From: Monodelphis domestica
Lineage: Eukaryota; Chordata; Mammalia; Didelphimorphia; Didelphidae
DNA: 64,000 nucleotides
Assembly (NCBI RefSeq): GCF_027887165.1
Contig: NC_077234.1
Location: forward strand, 189,697,319 to 189,761,318
Reading direction: 5' to 3'
Below are positions 1 through 54,680 of the stretch, piece by piece. The notes below the pieces were generated by a model. It had not been told where the DNA came from. It searched no databases and worked only from the letters and a program-made list of their open reading frames with translations. Position 1 is the stretch's first letter. The number at the start of each line of letters is the position of its first letter. The translations under genes were made by a program, and so were the position numbers.

Positions 1-45
1 TGCTCAAGATCCTTCCAACTTTAAAATTCTGTGATTCTAAGTTTT
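1..45 (+). mobile_element. L3/CR1-type LINE 3' tail
   Basis: The stretch ends with CCTTCCAACT followed by TTCTGTGATTCTA, the usual 3' end of L3/CR1-clade LINEs. The longer counterpart is at 31530-31730. Confidence 0.55.
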
Positions 46-194
46 ATTCCTCAAGTTAAATGTAGTGGAAAGTTAAATAAAATCAATATCCTTAAGAATC
101 AAGATGAATTAGTCTATTAATTTCTTACTTGGGGAACTGAGGAATCTCCAATCTTCAGACTGGTCTTGGCAAATTTAATCTGGCAAAAGTAATT

Positions 195-560
195 CTGTTT
201 TGAACCAGGAGAACAGTGTACACAGAAACTGATACATCATGGCACAATGGAATGTAGTAGACTTTTCTAGTAGCAGCAATGCAATGATCCAGGAAAATCG
301 AAATGAACTAATGAGAAAGAACCCTACCCTCATCCAGAGAAAGAAAGGTGGGGACAGAAATGCAGAAGAAAAACATATGATCAATCATGTGGTTCAATGG
401 GTATATGATTGAGCTTTTAATGTTAAAAGATCACTCTACTGCAAATATGAATAACAGGAAATAGGTGTTGAACAATTATACATGTATAAGCCAGTGGAAT
501 TGCTTGTCAGCTCCTGGAGGGGGGGTAGGAAGAAGGGTGGGGAATATCCTGAATCATATA
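195..560 (+). mobile_element. old L1 3' end downstream of SULT copy 1
   Basis: It has the marsupial L1 3' layout: GAACCAGGAGAACAGTGTAC, then a GATACATCATGGCACAATGG-like part, then TATGATCAATCATGTGG and a G-rich run. It lies just past the predicted 3' UTR of copy 1 and is shared with unit 2. Confidence 0.7.
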
Positions 561-723
561 GCCATAGAAAAATATTCTAAATCAATATTGGGAGCCTATA
601 GCTACAATATGTAATATATGGATTTGGTGGACTGTAAATTATGGTGGCATAATCAAATAGAAGAGCAAGAAAAATATAAATGAATATATATCAACATACA
701 TGCCAGAAATATACTAAATTCAT

Positions 724-729
724 TTTATT
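724..729 (-). promoter_or_regulatory. candidate polyadenylation signal of SULT1C4-like copy 1
   Basis: AATAAA on the minus strand lies 257 bp beyond the stop codon. The same signal lies at the same distance in copy 2. Use of the site is inferred from this conservation only. Confidence 0.45.
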
Positions 730-985
730 GTGAGTATCAACATGGAAATGCAATTATACTAAATATCTATGGAGAGTGGCATGAAACAATAGGATACTTC
801 CTGAGATAAAAGGAGCCAGTGGAGAAAAATCTAAAATGACCTCCAAAAAGTGAGCCTAAAATGTTTCTTATTTTTAGCCATCATTGTGAGAATTTTATGT
901 GGTTAGTGACAAATCTCTTTAGCTTCAGAGTTTTGGGTGAGTTCAGAATTCTTCCTCATTCTGTCTCAATCCCGGATTTTCCTTC

Positions 986-23083
<22,098 letters not shown>

Positions 23084-23229
23084 TCAAAAGGCTGCTTCTT
23101 ACAAAAAGAGAGTGGCTTCCTTATTTGCAAAGAATCACATACCCTGTAGATTAACAGATAGATATTATAGATTAACACAGAAAGATTTTAAAGCTGAGCT
23201 AACTGTCACTGTTGGAACTTAGCTTTCAG

Positions 23230-23414
23230 TCCTAAATAAGGAAGAAAACAAACAAAAGACTTTTATCCAATCGGCTTTGAGTTACATAAGCCACATGACT
23301 GTTAAATCTCTGGAATGCTTATGTGGTGAGTTTCGTTTTCTGACCCTATATTTCGAGCCCAATTTACTAATAAAGTTCTTGTTGATGGTCTTGAGTCTAA
23401 AAAAAAAAAAAACA
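23230..23414 (+). other. retroposed 3' end with AATAAA and poly(A), upstream of copy 1
   Basis: AATAAA at 23369-23374 is followed 24 nt later by an A tract, the layout of a polyadenylated transcript end. I cannot name the source RNA and cannot fix its left end. It lies about 300 bp upstream of the SULT ATG, antisense to the gene, and is present in unit 2 (signal at 51725-51730). Confidence 0.45.
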
Positions 23415-25030
23415 CCCCAACACTGATGTTTTCATTAGTTTCTTCTTTAAGGCAGAGATGGGGCTGAATTGAATGCCTCTCTCAGCCAATGCTTTTTAGC
23501 CCCTAAAGTTGGCTTCTAATTGAACTTCCTGAAAACCGGGATGCAATTGTCTCAGAAATCCCGGGCTTGTTGAGAGATAAGGAGGCGTCCTGCAGAGAAG
23601 ACATTTTCATAAGTTTTACAACAGTGGTGAAGTTATGAGCAAACAGTTTAGAAAGGATCCTTTTATCATTTTCAAAGTACAAAATAGAGAGATTTCCTGT
23701 GGAGAGTCAATTCTCTTTTCCTAATCAAATGAGATGATATTTGAACAGAGCTTAGCACAGTCCCTGGCATATTGTGGCGAGGTTAATAAGCTCTGGTTCC
23801 CTTCCCTTCACTTCCTCTCTTGACGTGAGGTTCTATTTATATACCTGGATAACTCCTCTTCATTAATTATGTGGAAAACCCAAAACTTTTGAAAAAAAAA
23901 AGGCAGTAATTATTTACTTTATATGGAGATTGTCCACTACAAAAGACGCCCCCTTAGGACATTTAAATGAGATTTTAAAGTAAAATTAATCTTATTTGAC
24001 GTGCCCCAACCCCCAACATAGCTGGTGTATGTTAGGAGCCTTACCTGGATTAAATAAAATATTATCCTATTTTTCTTCATTTCTTACCTTCACGTTAATC
24101 TTCATCTCACCACAAATGACTGAAATTTTAGACATATGGTGACTGAGCAAAATTCTGAGAGGAAGGGAGACAAAGTTCTGGCATCCAATTAATCTAAATA
24201 TCAAATATGGATCATTCAGGGGTTGAATTGTCACCTAATTTGTGACTCATTTCTTCTTCTTCTTCTTCTTATTGTTTGTGTTGTTCTCATTCTATTTTGT
24301 CTGCCTGTCAGCCATTTCACAACTTGTGAGCTCCTGTGAGACAATGATACACACAAACAAATGTTTGTTTCTGTGTGCTAGGAGCATTCAGGAAACTAAA
24401 ACTGTAATCACCTCCGAATTATTCCTTTCCTTTTTTATTGCCATGCAAAACACACTTCCAAATAGCCCAAACTGCAAAATAAAATCCATGATAACACTGA
24501 TGTGAAAGAGGACTTCCTCAGAACTGCTAATGAAAGGGAGCAGGGATGCAGACTGTAGTTCATGCAGATGGGTAAAAGCAGTTCAAGCCAGTGTGGGAGC
24601 AGGAGAGGGAGGAGGGAAGTAGTGAGGCAAGTCCACCTCTGGAGCAGGGTAAAGTCTTTGGGGGCTTAATGATATCAAGAATTTTAACAACCCTTCCCAT
24701 TTTGATAGTGCTTTTTGGTTTGCAAAGTGCTTTCTATTCATTATAGTATTTGATCTTCTCAAATGAGGAGAGTCCATACAGTCTAACTGAGGAAGAATTC
24801 AATTCAGTTTAACAGATAGAGGACATGCTAAAAGTTTAAGCCAGAACTAAGATTCTGGGGACACCCTGTACTTATCAACCTTGTACCAAAAGCAAATCTT
24901 CCTGAATCTGATAGGCAAATTGAGTGGCTTCCAAAGGACCAGCAATATGCAGTGGAGTTTTCATCCCTTCTTAAACTTCCTAGAACTCCCTTTGCTCATT
25001 GATAGAGAAGACAGGGAGGTAAACCACACA
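23415..25030. other. upstream region of copy 1, no recognised gene
   Basis: This is candidate promoter territory for copy 1 and is nearly the same as 51770-53430 in unit 2. It has a short (TTC)n run at 24252-24270. No TATA box or non-coding exon could be assigned with confidence. Confidence 0.5.
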
Positions 25031-25160
25031 GATAATGGAAAGAACACTGGATCAGACATCAGAAAATCTGTGCTCAAAACTTGCCTTTGCCATGTCCTAT
25101 CTGTGAGACTAGGAAGAGCCACAACTCTTTAAAGGAGACTCAATTTTGCATTAGTACAAT
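25030..25160 (+). mobile_element. MIR remnant
   Basis: AATGGAAAGAACACTGGATC with TGTGAGACTAGG and the CAATTTTGCATTAGTACAAT end is MIR-like. It is shared with 53430-53560. Confidence 0.55.
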
Positions 25161-25589
25161 GAGAACAGTTGGACTTTTTTGTATGGTGGACCACTTGGAC
25201 ATCCTGGTAAAACTGATGGCTCCCCTTCTCAGAATGATATTTTTAAATGCATAAAATAAAGCCTGTAGCATCCTAAAGGGAACCAATTATGCTGAAATAT
25301 AGTTATTGGAACATTTAAAAGACCAAGTTCACCCACCCTAAGTGAGGAACCCTTGGAAATTATCTGTATGGCCCCTTCCAGCTCTCACTCTGATTCTTTG
25401 AACAACAGAATGGATAGTAGGTCTACTAACAAGCAGGATGGTTTGATGTATCTCAATTTAATCTTTTGGATTATTCTTGGGAAGGTTTGGGCCAGGCAGT
25501 GGGAGAGGACCATGACACATGGGGAGTGTTGGGAAAACATGTACAATGGGCTTGGCTAGATGGATCATTACTCAGCCTATGTCAATGCA

Positions 25590-26340
25590 ATTTACCTAGA
25601 TCCCTGTGAATTGATTCATCTGGAGGAGACAGAGGAAGTTCATAGGGGAGAGAGGAGTAAGGTATAAGAAGACTAGAAAGAGAGGAGGGGACAGGTTATT
25701 TGAAGAGTGATCAGGGAATTTTGTTTGTTTGTTTGTTTCTGAAGGTGATAGAGAGCCACTGGAGCTTATTGAGTGGAGGTGGGAGGTGGCTGCTGAAAAG
25801 AGAGTTTGGATTGGAGGACCTAGAATGTTGATGCAATAGTTCAAGTATGAGGTGATGAGGGCCTGGAATGGAGTAGTAGCTGTGACAGAGGAGAGAAGGA
25901 GCTGCATAAGAGAGAGAATAGAAAATTAAAATGGATAAGATATGGCAAGAAATTAGATAGGTGAGGTGAGAGTGAGGAGTCAAAGATGATACCTAAGTTG
26001 TGCAGGTAGGTACCTGGGACGTTATAGGGAGAAAACTATGCCTTCAAGGAGCCTCCATTTGTTTTATATTCTATAGCTTCCATTCCATGACACATAATTA
26101 ATTAGGCCATACATACAAAGTAAATTAAAAATAATTTCAAGTGGAAAAGGGAGAGGAATAGTAATTGTATGGATTGGAAAAGACAGCAAGAGTTAAGCCT
26201 TCCCAGGGAGCCAGGACTCATAAGAGGGAGGGCCTTTCAGACATAGGAGACAGCCTGTGCAAAATCAGAAAAGCAGGAGACAGAATGTCATATACAATGT
26301 ACAGCAAGTGTACCAATTTGACTTGAGTTTGATGTATGTA
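25590..26340 (+). repeat. old dispersed repeat, family unassigned (two pieces)
   Basis: GAGAGCCACTGGAGCTTATT, ATGCAATAGTTCAAG and TGAGGTGATGAGGGCCTGGA match a dispersed mammalian repeat that I recognise but cannot name. A second piece at 26035-26340 holds the part that normally comes first. The related sequence at 58490-59170 is more complete. Confidence 0.5.
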
Positions 26341-26734
26341 AGTGGGGATTATGGGAATAAAAATGTACACAGAGAGTTTCTTTGGCTCTTTTCATTTCAT
26401 AAAACTCAATCTATTCCATCATTATTTCGTTGGTCTTCCTTATCTCCTTTATAGAGATGGTCCATCTATTTGCCAAGGCAAACTGTTCTACATGCACTCT
26501 TGATCCCACTCCATTTTCTATCATATGACTTCCACTATCACTTCTTTTACCTCCCTTTTAGCCTCCACTTATCTTATGTTTGCCTTTTGGAGTATTTTTT
26601 TCCATGTTCTTAATTCTTCCATAGAGAGCCAATAAATCTTATGTTAAAGAACCTCATTCTGTTCCTTGACATTTGAATTATTTTTTTTCTGTTAACCCCC
26701 CCAACCCCCCACACATTTCTGACCTTTTGTCTTA

Positions 26735-26837
26735 TAATCCACACTAAGTATTGGTTCCAAGGCAGAAGAGTGGTAAGGGCTAGGCAATGGGGGTCAAGTG
26801 ACTTGCCCAGGGTCACCCAGTTGGGAAGTGTCTGAGG
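26735..26837 (-). mobile_element. SINE cut by an LTR
   Basis: The reversed SINE (AAGGCAGAAGAGTGGTAAGG, GGGTCAAGTGACTTGCCCAG) stops at GTCTGAGG, where the LTR begins. In unit 2 (55125-55290) the same SINE is whole. Confidence 0.85.
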
Positions 26838-27547
26838 TGTAAATATGATATAAATGGTTGACTGGGTTTTTACTTGACCCAGTCAGGCAAGATGATCTTC
26901 TCAAGTTCAGAGAATGAAAGTGGTGCAGGCAATTACACTCATGGCAACAGGTTTATTGTCAGTTGTTTTTGTAGATGAGGGAAGGTATGTGGGCTGAGGA
27001 TTTTCCCTAAACACTAATAAAAACAATCTTAATCCCAGCATCTGACTTTTCACAAAGTCCCTTGGGCCCTAAGCATAGCTGAGGCTACACACCCCCTTCC
27101 TGGCTGTCTCAATGTCTCCCCTCCTATTCTGATTGAGCCTAGACTAAAGCCACAAAGAAAATACACTCTAGAGTAAGAACAGATAATAATGTGGTCAGGT
27201 TTCAGGTGTGACCTGTCAACCTGGTGAGGCCCAAACCCCCCAAGGCAAACGAAGCAGTTCAGGTAAACCTTGCTTGAGATTTCTTCTTCAGAGTAGTGGC
27301 AGTATAAAGGTCTAAATAGCTCTTCGGGAACTAAGTAGGTTATTCACAGGAACAAGTAGAAAGGCCCACAGGAGATGCGAGCTGGGTCTTGGAGATGTTC
27401 CTTCTCCAGAGTCTTCACCCAGAACCTTGATGGTAGTCAAGTTCCTCAGAATTCCAATCCAGGACTCTGAGGACTCCCCCTGCACCCGCCAGTTCTCTGT
27501 ATGTTTACTCTGTTACATTATGTCTTTCCCCAAATTTCCCCTAACAG
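26838..27547 (-). mobile_element. LTR of an endogenous retrovirus fossil
   Basis: On the minus strand this is about 710 bp starting TGTTAGG and ending TTTACA. It has an AATAAA signal at 26957-26952 near its end, and a purine-rich tract sits just before its start. That makes it the 3' LTR of a minus-strand element. The partner LTR and the second half of the target SINE are not present, so the element is broken and part has been lost. The family is not assigned. Confidence 0.6.
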
Positions 27548-28400
27548 GTTGTCTCCTTTCCCCAACCTGAATCCCTGCATTCAGTTTCATGAGCCTTAAT
27601 ACTTACCTTTAATTCCATTTTAATGTCTAGTCCCAGGAAAGAATAACCCCCTTTAAACTAAGCTATTCTATATTCTAAGTTAACTATCCTAATCTTGGGA
27701 CATTCTCCAGGAAGGAAAATAAGGTAGGGATGGGCTTTGCAAAACTTACAAATTTCAACCCAACAGTACTTTTGCACATTCCCAAACAATGGAGCAAACA
27801 TCAACATCAATATTACAAATTGCAAACTCGTAAAACACCAGAATACTAGAACGACTATTTCTAATGCAATTGCCAACTATTCTTAGAATACTAATACACA
27901 AATCTTTCTATCTATAACTACCACTATACTAGAACAACATTTAAACCTTAAAAATTTCCATGAAACCCAATTTTAGCCAAAGCTTTTACAAAAAACTCCA
28001 TTTAAGGAAAAACCTTTCTGCTAATGCAGTTTAAAACTCTTTTCTGAACAAATTGAAACATCTATATCTTGGTTTCTATACGAAGTCTCAATCCTATAGT
28101 TCTATTGTCACATTAACACTAACTTCCTTGTCCTATTTTGAACAAGATCTTTCTACACATGATACATACTTACAAGAAATATTTACATAACTACAAGAAT
28201 TTTATATTGTAAATAGGTATATATACACAGATACATATTGTCTACAACGTATATCTTACTTTCATTATTTCTCCCTATCTACGCCCTGTTATTAATCAAA
28301 TGAAAATCTATAGATCCTTCTATTCAATTATAACCTCATAAATCTACTCCTAACTATGTAGTTATCCAGCAATTTCTTTTCCACCATAAAGACTCCCATT
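27548..28400 (-). mobile_element. internal remnant of the retrovirus fossil
   Basis: This AT-rich stretch next to the LTR probably derives from the 3' internal part of the same element. A short hydrophobic segment would suit the end of an envelope region, but this is weak. It is badly broken. The border with the hAT element near 28400 is approximate. Confidence 0.4.
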
Positions 28401-28403
28401 TAT

Positions 28404-29960
28404 CTACATGGGGTCATCAAAATACATATACATTATTTTGTGAACCAGGTATTCTATTTTATGTAGTGTTGGATGTAATACTGATGTTCTTTGACACAAT
28501 TCACAATTCTGTAGTTCAGTCAGTTCCATTTGGTAAATTGTGTCCACATTTTCAATGTCAATAGAAAAAGGGGTTACGGAAAAGCTGCATGTCCTATTCA
28601 TGGAGATGAAGCTTTTTCAATCTGAATTGGATCCCCTTTTGCAACTTTTCCAGTGAATCCACACATGTTTCTTTTGGGAATGCAATCAAGGGTTTTTCCT
28701 CTAACAGATTCTGAGTTAAGGCAAGAAGACAAAAATTTTTCTCCTTCACTTGTTTGATAAGGAGGCCTAATTTTACTTCAAATACTTTCACATGTGATTG
28801 TACATCACAGATGAGCTTCCTTTTTCCTTGAAGTTGCCCACTGAAACTGTTGAGTAGCTCTGTTACATCTGTCAGAAAGGTGAAATGCCATTTCCATTGG
28901 GCATCATTGAGCTCTGGTACTTCTTTGTTTTTTGAAAGCATAAAAGTTGTAATCTGTGGAATTAAGTCATAGAAATAAATGTCTCAAAACTCTACCAACA
29001 GACTTCTGTGTGGTACAGAACATCTTCATAGGCAACATTTAGTTCAGACAGAAATTCCTGAAATCATCTGTGGTTTAGTACATTAGCTCTAATGAAGTTA
29101 ACACAAGATACCACAATTTTCATAACAGAGTCCCACTTCAGTGATTTACTACATAGCAGCGCTTGTTGGTGGATGAGGCAGTGTATGACTATTGGAAGAC
29201 AATGGTTACGTTTGTCCATCTCTTGGTTAATGTGAGCAATTACTCCTTTCTTAGTCGCCACCCTGCTAGGAGCACCATCAGTTGTCACAATGGCTAGTTT
29301 AGCCCAGTCCAGTTCCAAATCCTTCACAGTCTGGGAAACCTTTTCATAGATATCCTCTCCTGTAGTTGTTCCTTTGATGCTTTGCAGTGCAGCAAGCTCT
29401 TCTGTGACTTCAAAATTGTCATTCATCCCACAAATAAAAATTAGAAGTTGTTCAGAATCAGTGCCAAGGAAAAATAGGAAAGTTTCCTTGCGGAGTTTTG
29501 CAAATGCTGATGCAAATTGTCTCCCATTTCTCCAGCCCTTCGTGTAACTGTAGATCCTGAAAGACTAACTGTACTAAATAAGTCTGCCTTTTCTGGATAC
29601 ATATCTTTGGCAACAGAAAGAAGGTACTCTTTAACAAATTCTCCCTTCACAAATGGTTTGCCATTGCATGCTATTAGCTTGGCAACTTGAAAACTTTCTT
29701 GCAGTGATGAAAAATATTTAGCTGCTTCTGATTCACAAAAGTAGTTTGCTGATTTGTCAATGTATTTTTCAGTTTTAATATTTTATCTTTTCTCACATCA
29801 ATGACCAAACAATGATATTTATCTTTATGTTGAGTTTGATAGTGTCAACACAAATTGTATTCTTTGAACACATAAATTATATTCTGGCATATCAAACAAA
29901 TAGTTCTTTCCTTATATACTGCATGAAAAAGTAATCATAAATCCACTGTTCTTTGAATAT
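28404..29960 (-). pseudogene. hAT transposase remnant (GTF2IRD2/ZBED-like)
   Basis: Four readable pieces lie in order on the minus strand. They are 29441-29650 (GEFVKEYLLSVAKDMYPEKA), 29064-29426 (NDNFEVTEELAALQSIKGTT, then LAIVTTDGAPSR and HCLIHQQALLCSKSLKWDS), 28594-28941 (LSKNKEVPELNDAQWKWHF) and 28404-28601 (FSIDIENVDTIYQMELTELQ). TTDGAP and HCLIHQQAL are hallmarks of the Charlie-like hAT catalytic domain also found in domesticated GTF2IRD2 and ZBED proteins. Shifts and stops between the pieces, and loss of the C-terminal dimerisation end, mean it is not functional. There is no sign of an intact BED zinc finger. Confidence 0.8.
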
Positions 29961-31230
29961 CCTACACTCCAAGTCAATTTTTATCTTTCTTCATGTCATT
30001 GTTTCCTAGGGATTCAAAATTGCTATTAGTAAAATACCTATATATATTACAGCCTTATAAAAACAATATACCAACAATAATTTTGCCTACACAGAGGCAT
30101 ACAGACTGCACTGTCCATCATTGCAGTCTGATCTGGGTCCATCAGGGCAGCCTTCCCAGTCCACATCATTTCAACCTCACCAGTGGCCATATTGGTGGAA
30201 CTCTACTTTTATCTCAGGCTCACACTGGTGTGGTACAGGAATCTGCACGATTACAGAGCCGGTTCCTCCACCACCTTTCTAGTTCGCACTACCCTGTGTG
30301 AACCGCACTGTGATCTGTGAAGACACAGGAATATGATCGCACCCATGTTATCCAATACCACGGCAGGAAAAAAGAAGGCTCGACACTAGTGTGTGTCCTC
30401 TTGTGGTCCATATTTATGTATCTGTAATTATAGACCATAATAGGAAAAACCCATGCCTCACTTCTCCCCACATAGTACAATGGCCCCCATACTCCCCTAG
30501 ATGCATAACATAATGACTTCCCTTTGCCCAAAAGTCTTTTCCCACATTACTACACAGTACAATGGCTCCCACACTCTCTATAAGAAGGGCCATTATGTTG
30601 TGCATCTGGGGGCCATTGTACTATTGAGTTTCCCTGAAAATAAAACAGTCTCATATTAATTTGACCCCCCCAAAACTGGGGTTGTCTTATAAAACACCCA
30701 GTGACAGTGGTGGGCTTCTCACAGTAGAGGGCCACCGCTGATGTCACATGCCAGATCACCACTATCCAATGCCTGTGTATAGTACTGGAGGCAGTGCTGG
30801 GCCTGTGACACTGTACAGTGCTATCTGAGACAGCGGAGGTTCCAGCACTGGCTCTGATGGGCCTGTTACACCTTGCACAGGTGTGCACTATACCGGGCAG
30901 CAGTATACACAGTGCGGAATCCCCTCCCCCAGATCACTGCTCACCATGCTGATGTCTTCCATTGTGCAGCCACATAATCCTTTGTGCAGTGCCTCGTTCT
31001 CCTTCAGTTCCTCTCAGAAAAAGGCACTATACAAAGGATTATGTCACTGGAAGTAGTACTGTATGTGAGCTATGCCGTGCTTTGTGGTGCTGCCACATAC
31101 AGTACTCAAGGAGCACTCTTCTCACTGACTACCAAAGAAAGAGGTGCCCCTTCCAGAAGTGTGGTGGGGACTGGCTAAATGGCTTCAGGGGGCCACATGT
31201 GGCCCACAGGCCATAGTTTGGGGACCCTTG
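28404..31230 (-). mobile_element. hAT (Charlie-type) DNA transposon, degraded
   Basis: The right end carries the typical hAT/Charlie terminus, CAAGGGTCCCCAAACTATGG read on the minus strand, with the palindrome GGCCACATGTGGCC at 31191-31204. Transposase remnants follow downstream on the same strand. The other terminus is not found, so the element is truncated near 28400. The 8 bases beyond the end are CTTTAGGG, a possible half of the target duplication. Positions 30600-31230 are GC-richer than the rest and include AAAATAAAACAGTCTCATAT, a motif seen in non-autonomous transposons. Confidence 0.75.
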
Positions 31231-31239
31231 CTTTAGGGT

Positions 31240-31500
31240 TAAGTATGGGTGAATTTGCTTTTGTTGATTTATTTAAAAGTAGACAAAAGAATATTCATCC
31301 TGTCTTTAGTCTAGTGAGGTACTAAGTAAGGGTACTTAAGTTATTGTTATTTATTTCAAAGTCTTAACTCCAATTAGGCAAGGAGAACAAAGGATTTCAT
31401 TTTCACAAGTGCAAACTCAGAATAGACAAAGGGAACCAAGAATTTCCTTTCAAATATATGAATTACAAGTATATTGTTCTGCATTTGATAAGGCAAATTT
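31240..31500. other. spacer between hAT element and unit 2, nothing recognised
   Basis: This is AT-rich non-coding sequence. Its unit 1 counterpart would lie left of the window, so the real duplication border may be here or in the hAT element. Confidence 0.4.
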
Positions 31501-31529
31501 AGACTAGATATTAATAAAAACTTTGTAAT

Positions 31530-31730
31530 AATTGATGTTAAGTGGAATGAACTACCTCAAGAGACTATGTTTTTACCCTTATGGAAGGTCTTTAAGTAAG
31601 GACTGAATAATCCTGTGCCAGGTAGATTGTATTCTGGAAAAAAATTCATTTTGGAGTACATATTAATTCTGAGACCATATCACTGCTCAAGATCCTTCCA
31701 ACTTTGAAATTCTGTGATTCTAAGTTTTAT
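31530..31730 (+). mobile_element. L3/CR1-type LINE 3' end
   Basis: GGAATGAACTACCTCAAGAG and GGAAGGTCTTTAAGTAAGGA, then CTTCCAACTTTGAAATTCTG, follow the L3 tail order. Confidence 0.6.
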
Positions 31731-31869
31731 TCCTCAAGTTAACTGTAATGGAAAGTTAAATAAAATCAATATCCTTAAGAATCAAGATGAATTAGTCTAT
31801 TAATTTCTTACTTGGGGAACTGAGGAATCTCCAATCTTCAGACTGGACTTGGCAAATTTAATCTGGCAA

Positions 31870-32240
31870 AAGTAATTCTGTTTTGAACCAGGAGAACAGT
31901 GTACACAGAAACTGATACATCATGGCACAATTGAATGTAGTAGACTTTTCTAGTAGCAGCAATGCAATGATCCAAGAAAATCGAAATGAACTAATAAGAA
32001 AGAACCCTACCCTCATCCAGAGAAAGAACTGTGGGGACAGAAATGCAGAAGAAAAACATATGATCAATCATGTGGTTCAATGGGTATGTGATTGGGCTTT
32101 TAATGTTAAAAGATCACTCTACTGCAAATATGAATAACAGGAAATAGGTTTTGAACAATGATACATGTATAAGCCAGTGGAATTGCTTGTCAGCTCTTGG
32201 AGGGGGGAAGGAAGAAGGATAGGGAAAATCCTGAATCATA
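31870..32240 (+). mobile_element. old L1 3' end downstream of SULT copy 2
   Basis: This is the unit 2 counterpart of 195-560, with the same GAACCAGGAGAACAGTGTAC start and G-rich tail. Confidence 0.7.
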
Positions 32241-32404
32241 TAACCATCAAAAAATATTCTAAATCAATCTTGGGAGTCATATAGCTACAATATGTAATAT
32301 ATGGATTTGGTGGACTGTAAATTATGGTGGCATAATCAAATAGAAGAGCAAGAAAAATACAGATGAATATATATCAACACATGCCAGAAATATACTAAAT
32401 TCAC

Positions 32405-32410
32405 TTTATT
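32405..32410 (-). promoter_or_regulatory. candidate polyadenylation signal of SULT1C4-like copy 2
   Basis: AATAAA on the minus strand lies 257 bp past the stop, the same spacing as in copy 1. Confidence 0.45.
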
Positions 32411-32666
32411 ATGAATAGCATCATGGAAATGCAATTATATTAAATATCTATGGAGAGGGGAATGAAATAATAAGATAGTTCCTGAGATTAAAGGAGCCAG
32501 TGGAGAAAAATCTAAAAAGACCTCCAAAAAGTGAGCCTAAAATGTTTCTTATTTTTAGCCATCATTGTGAGAATTTTATGTAGTTAGTGATAAATCTCTT
32601 TAGCTTCAGAGTTTTGGGTGAGTTCAGAATTCTTCCTCATTCTGTCTCAATCTCAGATTTTCCTTC

Positions 32667-53430
<20,764 letters not shown>

Positions 53431-53989
53431 TAATGGAAAGAACACTGGATCAGACATCAGAAAATCTGTGCTCAAAACTTGCCTTTGCCATGTCCTATCT
53501 GTGAGACTAGGAAGAGCCACAACTCTTTAAAGAAGACTCAATTTTGCATTAGTACAATGAGAACAGTTGGACTTTTTTGTATGGTGGACCACTTGGACAT
53601 CCTGGTAAAACTGATGGCTCCCCTTCTCAGAATGATATTTTTAAATGCATAAAATAAAGCCTGTAGCATCCTAAAGGGAACCAATTATGCTGAAATATAG
53701 TTATTGGAACATTTAAAAGACCAAGTTCACCCACCCTAGGTGAGGAACCCTTGGAAATTATCTGTATGGCCCCTTCCAGCTCTCACTCTGATTCTTTGAA
53801 CAATAGAATGGATAGAAGGTCTACTAACAAGCAGGATGGTTTGATGTATCTCAATTTAATCTTTTGGATTATTCTTGGGAAGGTTTGGGCCAGGCAGTGG
53901 TAGAGGACCATGACACATGGGGAGTGTTGGGGAAACATGTACAATGGGCTTGGCTAGATGGATCATTACTCAGCCTATGTCAATGCAAT

Positions 53990-54680
53990 TTACCTAAATT
54001 CCTGTGAATTGATTCATCTGGAGGAGACAGAGGAAGTTCATAGGGGAGAGAGGAGTAAGGTATAAGAAGACTAGAAAGAGAGGAGGGGACAGGTTATTTG
54101 AAGAGTGATCAGGGAATTTTGTTTGTTTGTTTGTTTCTGAAGGTGATAGAGAGCCACTGGAGCTTATTGAGTGGAGGTGGGAGGTGGCTGCTGAAAAGAG
54201 AGTTTGGATTGGAGGACCTAGAATGTTGATGCAATAGTTCAAGTATGAGGTGATGAGGGCCTGGAATGGAGTAGTAGCTGTGACAGAGGAGAGAAGGAGC
54301 TGCATAAGAGAGAGAATAGAAAATTAAAATGGATAAGATATGGCAAGAAATTAGATAGGTGAGGTGAGAGCGAGGAGTCAAAGATGACACCTAAATTGTG
54401 CAGGTAGGTACCTGGGACGTTATAGGGAGAAAACTATGCCTTCAAGGAGCTTCCATTTGTTTTATATTCTATAGCTTCCATTCCATCACACATAATTAAT
54501 TAGGCCATACATACAAAGCAAATTAAAAATAATTTCAAGTGGAAAAGGGAGAGGAATAGTAATTGTAGGGATTGGAGAAGACAGTAAGAGTTAAGCCTTC
54601 CCAGGGAGCCAGGACTCATAAGAGGGAGGTCATTTCAGACATAGGAGACAGCCTGTGACAGACAGTGTTTAGCAAGTGTA
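53990..54680 (+). repeat. old dispersed repeat, unassigned (unit 2)
   Basis: This is the counterpart of 25590-26340, with GAGAGCCACTGGAGCTTATT and TGAGGTGATGAGGGCCTGGA. Confidence 0.5.

Noticed and set aside
27658-27876. 72-codon hydrophobic frame as a small membrane protein
   Set aside because: It lies in the internal remnant of a retrovirus fossil. There is no host gene context.
30962-31216. 84-codon frame in the GC-rich stretch
   Set aside because: It falls in the end of a hAT transposon and shows no protein family signature.
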